Origin: Stramenopiles sp. TOSAG23-3
Lineage: Eukaryota > Sar
Assembly (NCBI GenBank): GCA_900128585.1
Contig: LT642522.1
Span: 1-15,442 of the forward strand
DNA length: 15,442 nucleotides
Direction of reading: 5' to 3'
The notes under the pieces were generated by a model. The model worked only from the letters and a program-made list of their open reading frames with translations, was not told the DNA's origin and did not search any database. Each line of letters starts with the position of its first letter. Within the stretch, counting starts at the first letter, position 1. This document shows positions 1-6,637 of this stretch, one piece after another. The translations under genes were made by a program, and so were the position numbers.

Positions 1-1128
1 TTGTATATTAAAAGCGCTTATTGGGCACTAGCCACCATAACGACCGTTGGCTACGGCGACATTGTGCCTGAGTCCAACATGGAGCATGTGTGGGCCTGCA
101 CGGTGATGGTGGTAGGAAATATTCTTAGTGTGTTTATTTTAGGAACGTTGGCCGCTGGGCTCAGCGATTTAGCAGAAGAGCATTCTAAGTGTAGCAGCAA
201 ACTGGAGAAAGTCAGCCAGCACTTAATCAATTGCAACGCCCCAAAAATTTTACGCGAGCGGGTGCTTGCGTACTATACCACTCAATGGGAGGTATACGGG
301 TCATGGGACCAGAACAAGGCAGTTACGGACGATTTGCCGGAAGAATTGAAAGCAGAAATAAGCAAATGCCGGCACCGCAACATGTTAAGGAGGACTCCTT
401 TGCTACTCTTTTCAGAACAAGTGGACCACGGAAACATGCTAAGTAGCATTTCCAAATCATTTAAGAGCTCCCTTCTGATTCCTGGCCAAGCCGTTTACAG
501 CTATGGCGACTACGGGACAAGCACAGTCTTTATTCGACGCGGGCTTGTCCAGCGCTTGCATTTTCAGAACCACACTTTGCTGGGGCAACCGCTGACAGCA
601 GGCGATTATTTTGGGGACGCTCACATTATAGCTTCCGAGTTTGTTCAAAAGCGATTAATAAAAGAGAGAAAGGAAGAGTGCGAGGCTCTCGGGGCTCAAA
701 AGTGGAAATTGCTTGTACGGGGGTCATCCAAACGGATGTGTTCAATGATGGCAACTTCAGTGACTGAGGTGGAAACGATATCAAACGTTCAGCTACGGCG
801 CGTCTGGGGAGAGTTTTCATCTTTGTACCCAATCATGAGCTATATTGCAGCCCAACGAAGGTTTCTTCTGATAACCGATTCTGATGATTTCAAAGAGAAA
901 TTTCAAATTGATCGTGAGCTGTTGAGGGAGATTAGCGGTGGAGACTATGTAAAGGTGAAGGAGGACGGAAGCGGCAAAACAGTTTCGGGGGACGACACCT
1001 CGACGCAAGAAATTGTTCCTGGCTCCGTGATAACGTTGACTGTCCCCGAACCCATCATTACAGCTGGGAAAAAGCGATGGTCTACTGCAAAAGTTTTGAT
1101 AAAAGAATCTGAAAAGAGTCTGAAGTGA
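1..1128 (+). CDS. Voltage-/cyclic-nucleotide-gated K+ channel, C-terminal part (5' truncated by window edge)
   Basis: The reading frame is open from base 1 and ends at TGA 1126-1128, so the N-terminus, with any voltage sensor (S1-S4), lies outside the window. Numbering from the window edge, residues 5-23 are a pore helix plus selectivity filter reading TTVGYGD at 14-20, the K+ signature. Residues about 27-56 form the last membrane helix (S6). A charged, helical C-linker follows (about 57-138). A cyclic-nucleotide-binding-like beta roll spans about 158-275, with GDYFGD (201-206) where the family has an FGE motif. This order matches the KCNH/HCN/CNG/plant Shaker-type superfamily, which conducts K+ across the plasma or an internal membrane. 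The phosphate-binding cassette is atypical: a charged stretch of about 30 residues follows GDYFGD, and no canonical R-x-A-S/T is visible, so ligand binding is doubtful. The last ~90 residues match nothing I recognise. There are no introns in this part. Confidence 0.88.
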   Translation: MYIKSAYWALATITTVGYGDIVPESNMEHVWACTVMVVGNILSVFILGTLAAGLSDLAEEHSKCSSKLEKVSQHLINCNAPKILRERVLAYYTTQWEVYGSWDQNKAVTDDLPEELKAEISKCRHRNMLRRTPLLLFSEQVDHGNMLSSISKSFKSSLLIPGQAVYSYGDYGTSTVFIRRGLVQRLHFQNHTLLGQPLTAGDYFGDAHIIASEFVQKRLIKERKEECEALGAQKWKLLVRGSSKRMCSMMATSVTEVETISNVQLRRVWGEFSSLYPIMSYIAAQRRFLLITDSDDFKEKFQIDRELLREISGGDYVKVKEDGSGKTVSGDDTSTQEIVPGSVITLTVPEPIITAGKKRWSTAKVLIKESEKSLK

Positions 1129-1170
1129 ACGTTACAAAGCTTGGTATTACGTTCTTTTGCGAATACAGAA

Positions 1171-1176
1171 AATAAA
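1171..1176 (+). terminator. Putative polyadenylation signal of the K+ channel gene
   Basis: AATAAA lies 43 nt after the channel stop codon, a normal position for a eukaryotic cleavage/polyadenylation signal. The flanking DNA is AT-rich, so chance occurrence is possible. Confidence 0.45.
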
Positions 1177-1378
1177 GTCTCTATATCTACTACGTTATTA
1201 TATACACTGCTGGAAATCTTGTTTTTAAAAAAAAAATTGTAAAGAAGTTGAAGAAGTTAATTTTTTCTACTCTTTTTCTTCTGTTTGTTTTGTTGCTCTA
1301 GATAATATGCAAATAATAATTTAACTAAATCTCTAAATATTAATAATTCAACATCGTATTATTTAATAAAACAAAACA

Positions 1379-1465
1379 ATATTGTTCCTCTCACGGTTTA
1401 TGTCGGGAAGAAATGAATATATATCTTCATTTTTTAACCGACATAAACCGTGAGAGGAACAATAT
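1379..1465. repeat. Perfect 28-bp inverted repeat (foldback/MITE-like hairpin)
   Basis: Arms 1379-1406 and 1438-1465 are exact reverse complements over 28 bp. The left arm begins ATATTGTTCCTCTCACGG. Inside, a second short inverted pair (AAATGAA 1411-1417 with TTCATTT 1426-1432) extends the fold, so nearly the whole 87 nt can form one hairpin. It does not sit directly after a stop codon, which makes a transcription terminator unlikely. A small foldback transposon relic, or the precursor of a hairpin RNA, are the alternatives. No target-site duplication is obvious. Confidence 0.85.
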
Positions 1466-1582
1466 CATGTTAATCCATCTACGGTACAGGTATAATATAT
1501 TACCAGGTACCAGGTACGGAACTGATTCAGATCAAAATGGAGGAGTGAGTACATCTGAGCATCTGAGAATGATAGGACTACG

Positions 1583-1696
1583 TAGTCAATGTAATACTAA
1601 TAAGTGAATGACAAGGGTAGGTATAAGTTCGCAGTACATTAGACGACTAATTTTAATTACTTATTAAAATAGCAACCAATTTTCTTGTTTTAAAAA
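1583..1696. repeat. Dispersed intergenic repeat, copy A
   Basis: The copy shares blocks in the same order with copy B (about 9312-9495): TAGTCAAT (1583), TGACAAGGGTA (1609-1619), a 17-nt identical word ATAAGTTCGCAGTACAT (1623-1639), then TTTTAATT..CTTA..TAAA..ATAGC..CC and an ATTTTCTTGTTTT end (to about 1692). Spacing differs by insertions. Block order and length make chance implausible even in AT-rich DNA. Confidence 0.7.
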
Positions 1697-2082
1697 AAAA
1701 TAATATGGACGACTATGGCGATGCGCGAGGAATGCACACTACTACTACTACGGTACTATCTTCTGATTATAATTTAAATACGAAATATAGTAGTGTAGAA
1801 TATTAAAAAAATTATTAGGCTAAAAAAATATTTTTTAAAAAAAAATAATAAAATTTCCACCCTCTCTTCTCATCATCATCTTCTCTCATTGAAGAAGAAG
1901 AAGAAGTTGATCGATCGTCATGAATATATTATTGTGTACTGTAATCTTATCTACATGTTTTATTTCCAACTCGTATGTATACTGAATACGATTTTTAAAC
2001 AGTAAAGAATTGGCAGAGTCGAAGAGAATGACACAACGCCCATATTAAATTTAATTCTTTCAAGAGAGTACTTACATTTATA

Positions 2083-2736
2083 ATGGATCTGGTTTACAAC
2101 CCAAAATACGATGCGCTCGTTAAGTTGCTGTTGATCGGCGACTCCAGTGTCGGCAAGTCCTCTTTGCTGGTGAGGTTTGCAGACGACAAGTTCAGTCCTG
2201 ACTATATGTCAACGATTGGTATTGATTACAAAATTAAAACGTTTAATATTGGGGAGACGCGCGTTAAGATGGAGGTATGGGATACGGCAGGCCAGGAACG
2301 ATTTAGAACTATTACCAAGGCGTATTATCGGGGGGCCATGGGCGTGTTGTTGGTGTATGACGTAACTAGCGAAAAGTCGTTCAAACAAATACAAGGTTGG
2401 ATCAACTTGATAAAGAAGCACGCAGAGAGTGACGTGTGCGTGCTGCTGGTGGCAAACAAATGTGATGCTGTGGATTCTGCCAGGGCAATTTCAGAAACGA
2501 GGGTGAAGGCTTTTGCGACCGAAGTAGGACTGAAAACGATCGAAACAAGCGCCCTCAGCGGCCTCAACGTAGAAAAAACTTTTGAAATCATAGGGCAAGA
2601 TGTCCTGGATAAGCTTGCAGAGAAGAAGAAAAAGGTAGGGGGTACTAATAGGACGGTGTCTTTAGGTAACAACGGAAAACTAGACGATGGAAGAGCTGAA
2701 GAAAGGGGCAGTGGCCCAAGCTGTTGCAACAAATGA
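2083..2736 (+). CDS. Rab-family small GTPase, Rab8/Sec4/Ypt-like
   Basis: A complete intronless 217-residue gene from ATG 2083 to TGA 2734-2736, the usual Rab length. GTP-binding motifs are all present: P-loop GDSSVGKS (19-26), switch I with T44, WDTAGQE (66-72, including the catalytic-loop Q71), NKCD (125-128) for guanine recognition, and ETSAL (154-158) where most Rabs have ETSAK. Rab subfamily signatures IGIDYKI, RFRTIT and YYRGAMG are those of the Rab8/Sec4/Rab1 clade, with the IGID start pointing to Rab8/Sec4. The C-terminus ends CCNK, a CCxx-type double-cysteine motif for geranylgeranylation and membrane anchoring. The family cycles between GTP and GDP forms and directs secretory vesicles from the Golgi to the plasma membrane or cilium; that role is inferred from the clade. 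It converges with the ALKBH6-like gene downstream. Confidence 0.95.
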   Translation: MDLVYNPKYDALVKLLLIGDSSVGKSSLLVRFADDKFSPDYMSTIGIDYKIKTFNIGETRVKMEVWDTAGQERFRTITKAYYRGAMGVLLVYDVTSEKSFKQIQGWINLIKKHAESDVCVLLVANKCDAVDSARAISETRVKAFATEVGLKTIETSALSGLNVEKTFEIIGQDVLDKLAEKKKKVGGTNRTVSLGNNGKLDDGRAEERGSGPSCCNK

Positions 2737-2760
2737 ATGAAAGCCACTTTTTCATTTGTT
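2728..2760. repeat. Stem-loop spanning the Rab stop codon
   Basis: AACAAATGAA (2728-2737) and TTCATTTGTT (2751-2760) are 10-bp exact reverse complements around a 13-nt loop. The left arm contains the last codons and the TGA stop of the Rab gene. A role at the transcript 3' end is possible, but AT-rich DNA yields such hairpins by chance. Confidence 0.5.
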
Positions 2761-3102
2761 ATAAAAACACGATCAAAACGCTGTTAATGAATAAAGGGGA
2801 AGTGCCGCCCTCAGCACAGTTTCCCCCTATTTAATTAATCTCTGTTAATTTTAGAAGAGAGAAGCATTTCACATCAAAGTTTTAATTAGTGCATTATTTT
2901 GTGTAAGTAATTTTTAGTGTGTGTGGTACGTTTTTTTGGCAGCTTTTAAAAATTTGAGAATTTGTGTCGAGTGTCAAGAATCGTTGACTTTGATACGCAT
3001 CAGTTCGTACTTTGTACTTAGTAATTTGTAAGAATTAGGATAAATGGTAAATCGTAGAAAAGTACATTTGTCCCGCGCACTGTGCACTCACTCACTTCGG
3101 TT
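2737..3102. other. Convergent intergenic region (Rab and ALKBH6-like 3' ends)
   Basis: These 366 nt separate two genes facing each other, so they hold both 3' UTRs. Apart from the two hairpins and the AATAAA for the Rab gene, I see nothing coding. No AATAAA was found on the minus strand for the ALKBH6-like gene, which may use a variant signal. Confidence 0.6.
2790..2826 (+). terminator. Poly(A) signal plus GC-rich hairpin after the Rab gene
   Basis: AATAAA at 2790-2795 is followed at once by a hairpin. GGGGAA (2796-2801) pairs with TTCCCC (2821-2826), and GTGC (2802-2805) pairs with GCAC (2814-2817), with a 3-nt bulge on the right arm and an 8-nt loop. This gives ten base pairs, mostly GC, in otherwise AT-rich sequence. 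It lies 54-90 nt after the stop, where 3'-end processing would occur. Confidence 0.5.
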
Positions 3103-4020
3103 TCACCAAGAGACACTGTCTTGCCTTTTTTCTGCTATGCTCTGAAGCCACTGGGTCTCCCGCCTCTTCTTTTCCTCTGCCTGCTCCAACGTCAACAGCT
3201 CTTCGCGTTCTTGCAGTTTTGCTGTGCGCATGGTAATGGATAATCTATACTTTCGATTGATTTTCGTTGACGACTGGCAGATGCCACTTGCTTCCACATC
3301 CTCGCTCTCTAAATTGCAAATTTTACTGTTGGTTCCTCCGATATTATCGAATTCCCTCGTTGATATACCATGCCATAGTTCTGTGTACGCCTTTCCTTCA
3401 AAAACAAGTAGGCTTCTTGGCATTAAAAGCACACTTTCCAACACTTTATCCGCCAAACTATGTTTCCCCGCACCTTCCTTCGAGTCCTTCCCCTCAACAA
3501 CATCTTTCAAAAAGTCGATCACAATCGGCGACACCAGAGATAATATAGCTGCTTTTGGGTAGTAAAGTTCGCCGTCTTTGTGCGGTGCAATCCCCTTCGT
3601 TCCGGTATATTCGTTCAGTAGAATATGGTTGGGAAAATTATGTTCCCCTTCAAATATCTCGTTTGTGACTAAACTTCCCATCAATGAATTCAAAAACGGT
3701 GGTAGAGACTCTCTTAGCATACCGTTGGGGTGAGGGACGCCGCCCCAGTTTTGCAATCTTCTTTGGGTTAGGCTTACCCATGGTTTCGATTTTTCACTTC
3801 GTTTTATATCATCAAGTATCTCACGCTCATCATCACTATTAATGTAATTTGGAATGTAATAAAGTTTCTCTAATGTTCCTACTCGGTAACTTTCTAAGCC
3901 ACCTATTACTCTCAGCTTCGGTTGGTGTTTCGCATTGTTTGGGGGTGTCACTTTCCGCTGGTTTGAAAGTTTGTCGCGCTCCTGTTTCAATAGCGCCTGA
4001 AAATCGATCGACGTTGCCAT
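3103..4020 (-). CDS. ALKBH6: ALKBH6-like Fe(II)/2-oxoglutarate dioxygenase (AlkB family)
   Basis: A 305-residue intronless protein from ATG 4018-4020 to TGA 3103-3105. The frame is open to a GTG at 4048-4050, but no in-frame ATG lies upstream before a stop, so 4020 is the start. A phrase close to RRLQNWGGVPHPNGM (residues about 87-101) and LLNEYTG (about 134-140) are characteristic of ALKBH6 proteins. The double-stranded beta helix carries the iron triad HKD (H147, D149) and WHG (H217). The 2-oxoglutarate-binding arginines are in RLSITMR (R259, R265). AlkB-family enzymes oxidatively remove alkyl groups from nucleic acids or proteins; reported ALKBH6 activity is less well defined, so the substrate here is inferred only. 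Compared with animal forms, it has a longer charged N-terminus and a C-terminal Glu/Lys-rich helix of about 35 residues. Two lower-conservation inserts (about 170-192 and 220-255) interrupt the core. Confidence 0.92.
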   Translation of the reverse strand: MATSIDFQALLKQERDKLSNQRKVTPPNNAKHQPKLRVIGGLESYRVGTLEKLYYIPNYINSDDEREILDDIKRSEKSKPWVSLTQRRLQNWGGVPHPNGMLRESLPPFLNSLMGSLVTNEIFEGEHNFPNHILLNEYTGTKGIAPHKDGELYYPKAAILSLVSPIVIDFLKDVVEGKDSKEGAGKHSLADKVLESVLLMPRSLLVFEGKAYTELWHGISTREFDNIGGTNSKICNLESEDVEASGICQSSTKINRKYRLSITMRTAKLQEREELLTLEQAEEKKRRETQWLQSIAEKRQDSVSW

Positions 4021-4468
4021 AAGTGAATCAACCGCCTTATAATTTAACACTATCGTTGACTAAACGGTTTTTTTACAGCTTCTCGCACAGTTTTCCTGTC
4101 GATTTTTGTTGTATCAATAATAATAATAATAATAGGAATTCAATAAAAAAAGTTGCATGAAATAATCGATTATTGGTCGTCGAGCGAGAGAAATAATAAT
4201 ATAAAAATATAAAAATTATTTTATGCTGATGCTATGAGCTATATGTGAGCAAGAAGAAAAGGAGCGGATTTATTAGTAATTATTAATAAACTCAACTACA
4301 AACTACAGGCCCAAAACCAAGGAACCATCGGTAGAAGATATAGAGAATAGGAGATGATATAATAATTAATATTATTTATTATATTAGTTATTTTTTATAT
4401 TTATTTTATTAATATTATGATTTAAAATGACGTGAGATGTTTGAACGTTCAAATAAATGAAATGCACT
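4021..4468. other. AT-rich intergenic region between two minus-strand genes
   Basis: This holds the ALKBH6-like gene's promoter side and the 3' flank of the coiled-coil gene. It contains an (AAT)n microsatellite at 4116-4134, long A/T-only stretches around 4360-4420, and a perfect 14-bp palindrome TTTGAACGTTCAAA at 4440-4453. Two minus-strand AATAAA words (4400-4405, 4405-4410) lie 60-70 nt after the coiled-coil stop codon and are plausible poly(A) signals. No coding sequence is seen. Confidence 0.6.
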
Positions 4469-5371
4469 TCAAATCACTGTTTTTTTCTCCAAAGAACTTT
4501 GAGCTGCGTTTTGGTATTCCTGCGAGGAAGCCCCGTACTGTTTTCTGATAGAACGCAAGTCATCCAAACCGCCGTTTGCTCCCTTTTGTGGAGCAGGGAC
4601 AACACTCGCGTTACGCAAACTACCTCCTTTGGCCGCTTCTTGCGCCAATTTTGCATTAATATCAATGCTTACCTGGCTTCTTCTGCGCTTTTGATTGCTT
4701 GCTCTGCCTTTAGCCTCGCGTCTTCTGCATTCTTTCTCGCCTGTTCAAATTATATAGTATGCATAATTTGTTTTTTTAGAAAATGTGCAGTTACATATTT
4801 CTATCATGCGTCCTATTTTTTGTTGGCACCAAGCCATTATCATTACCGTACCTTTTTAAACCCACCCCAATTCTTCATACGCAGGTTTGTCGCTCGTTAC
4901 TGCTCTAGTGCCATCTTGATTTTGTACAGGATCATATCTTTTGTCATCATTTTTCGTAGAATTGTGATCATCTGTTAACGAAAAAGAAATGTGGGTGGAC
5001 AAATCTGTAATGGTGCCACCGTTTATCCCAACAAGAACATTGCAGGGCCGCATAGAACTCTCTTGGCTATTGACGAGAGATTCTAGAGTGTGTTCAAAGC
5101 TTTTAATGATACAGAGAAGCTCACAATTGTTGCGGTATGATTTCTGCAGCTCCCCAGCCGCATGCTGCGCTACTATTTCCAGATCCCTAATTTTATCTTG
5201 TCGTTGCTGTATATGTTTCTGGAGGATATTGTTTGTGTTCATTAAAGCGTCGACAATATCACCAGCTGAATTGTTGTCCACTAATATCTCCGCAGCTGAG
5301 GACACGGTTGTATCCTTCACTTCTCCATCTAATTTATTATCAGTTTGTCTCTTTTGGATTAGCGCATGCAT
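4469..5371 (-). CDS. Spliced coiled-coil protein, function unknown (three-exon model)
   Basis: No single frame explains this locus, but three exons join cleanly. Exon 1 is 4862-5371, beginning at ATG 5369-5371 after an in-frame TAG. Exon 2 is 4673-4740. Exon 3 is 4469-4619, ending in TGA. Their lengths of 510, 68 and 151 nt sum to 243 codons including the stop, about 242 residues. Intron 1 (4741-4861) ends TTTGAACAG; its donor GTTTAA is weak, and in-frame GT sites upstream are alternatives. Intron 2 (4620-4672, 53 nt) has a strong CAG|GTAAGC donor and ends GGTAG. Exon 1 encodes a coiled coil around residues 44-108. Exon 2 encodes an alanine/glutamate heptad-like segment (ARKNAEDARLKAEQ...). 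Exon 3 is Gln/Ser/Ala-rich. I recognise no family. Exon 1 read alone would give a 171-residue protein. Intron 2 itself contains coding-like sequence (see findings). Confidence 0.6.
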
Positions 5372-5645
5372 CCAAAACGTTTGCCCAAAAATATTCTATG
5401 TGTTATCTTGAAGTTCACCAACTTTAAAAAAAGCCTTGCGCATGCACTTGTTTTCTAAGTATGGAAACTACCTGTGACAAAAGATATTAAAAACGCGGGA
5501 AAATAACCATTAGTTAATCAAAATTCCTTTTTTAAAAGCCTTTGTTTGCATCTCTTTAACGGAGGTACTATATATTTTGTATTCATTTTATTGATTATAA
5601 CAAAAGAAACAAAGAAGAGAAGAAGTGAGTAATTTAACCGAACCT

Positions 5646-5669
5646 GTACCTGGATTAACCTCCAGGTAC
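5646..5669. repeat. 9-bp perfect stem-loop
   Basis: GTACCTGGA (5646-5654) pairs with TCCAGGTAC (5661-5669) around the 6-nt loop TTAACC. The same CCAGGTAC words occur in direct orientation at 1503-1518, which hints at a shared intergenic repeat unit. No function is evident. Confidence 0.55.
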
Positions 5670-5887
5670 GACGGTACCCAATAATAATAGTGTCTAATCC
5701 TCGTAATTAATAAAACAACAAAATATACGTAGAACATGCATATCCCATATTTTATATTCTAGTGTTTCTCAAATTAATTTTTGTACATTAATGTCAATTT
5801 TATTGTTTCAAATTTTGTATTATTAATACATTGTATATCTATATATAATCTCTTTTTTTTAGAGAAAGTGTCCCGTCTCTTCCTTCT

Positions 5888-5907
5888 CCCGTCCCGTCTC
5901 CCGTCCC
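5888..5907 (-). other. G-quadruplex-forming motif (minus strand) / C-rich tract (plus strand)
   Basis: The plus strand reads CCC-GT-CCC-GTCT-CCC-GT-CCC. The minus strand therefore has four G3 tracts with loops of 2, 4 and 2 nt, fitting the canonical G-quadruplex rule. A further CCCGTCTC unit lies at 5872-5879. The motif is isolated in strongly AT-rich DNA, 0.5 kb upstream of the minus-strand coiled-coil gene and 0.7 kb upstream of the exchanger. Confidence 0.6.
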
Positions 5908-6637
5908 TTTGGAAATTTAATAAATAAGGTAGATGTTTGATATGTGAAACTTCTAAATTTAAAGAATAGACAATAGAGATCAATTTTTAGCCAAAAACAA
6001 ATTAATATTTCCTTTTGGAAATTTGCCCTTAATTTACTATGAGCCACGAAACAATTTGTCCGTTTCCATATCTAGACTTCGTATTTATCTACTCGTAGAA
6101 TCTAGAACGACAACCTCTATATATTGTACATTCCTAAGCTATTGCCGGTATAGGATATAAAATAGGAGGGAGTTGTTTTATCTTTTATTATATCGTTACG
6201 TTTCATCCGAGTCCAATAATTCTTAGAATATAACCACAGGATCATAGCATTGTCATACTTGCATATTTTCATCTCAAAAATATTCCCAACAATTATTATG
6301 TTTTTATTTAATATTATTATTGTATCAACCGACACAAAAGCATCTTTTGTCGTAAAACAAATGTATGATATTGTGATGGTGTGTGACTATTACTCATCTA
6401 CTCATCCTCCTCGTAAATAATAATAATATAAAAAGAAGAGAGCGTGCTGTAAATCTAATATGTATATATATTATACTATGGAGGAACCCAACATGCATTC
6501 GTTGTCATGGTTCGAAAATTCTAGTTCTGTTTAGAAACCCCCACCGTTACAGTTATTAGAATCGATACGCACTTGGGAATAATAGGTTTATCTATCACAC
6601 GAAAAGTACAGCGTATTCATTCACAATTACTACCATC

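Larger units (their letters stand above)
1129..2082. other. AT-rich intergenic region between K+ channel and Rab genes
   Basis: This stretch of about 950 nt holds no credible coding sequence. It contains the channel poly(A) signal, a perfect foldback (1379-1465), an 8-bp tandem duplication (CATCTGAG twice, 1552-1567), a 12-bp palindrome (1576-1587), a copy of a dispersed repeat (about 1583-1696), and short CTA and GAA microsatellites (about 1739-1752 and 1891-1906). It also contains several GGTAC/CCAGGTAC words near 1482-1518 that recur at 5646-5677. The last 150 nt should contain the Rab promoter; I see no clear TATA element. Confidence 0.7.
5372..6637. other. AT-rich divergent intergenic region upstream of the exchanger gene
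   Basis: These 1266 nt lie between the start of the minus-strand coiled-coil gene and the start of the plus-strand exchanger, so they should carry both promoters. They hold a 9-bp GC-containing hairpin (5646-5669), a C-rich/G-quadruplex motif (5888-5907) and many A/T-only tracts. A short direct repeat of CCTTTTGGAAATTT type recurs (about 5906 and 6011). The small open frames on the minus strand (about 5774-6335) are low-complexity, and I do not consider them genes. Confidence 0.6.

Noticed and set aside
1413-1607. Small plus-strand frame of 64 codons
   Set aside because: It starts inside the foldback loop and runs through the palindrome and dispersed repeat; no protein character.
2325-2747. 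Minus-strand open frame of 140 codons under the Rab gene
   Set aside because: It is antisense to a fully conserved Rab GTPase and has low-complexity Ser/Leu/Phe composition; it is a shadow.
4018-4050. Longer N-terminus for the ALKBH6-like protein starting at 4050
   Set aside because: The codon at 4048-4050 is GTG; the first in-frame ATG is 4018-4020, and a stop precedes the GTG.
4457-4978. Plus-strand open frame of 173 codons
   Set aside because: It is rich in Ser, Cys, Phe and Tyr, the usual antisense reading of alanine/lysine-rich coiled-coil exons. The minus strand shows coherent exons with splice consensus.
5774-6335. Three short minus-strand frames (61-72 codons)
   Set aside because: They lie in A/T-only intergenic DNA, have Ile/Lys/Asn/Phe-rich composition and no recognisable motif.
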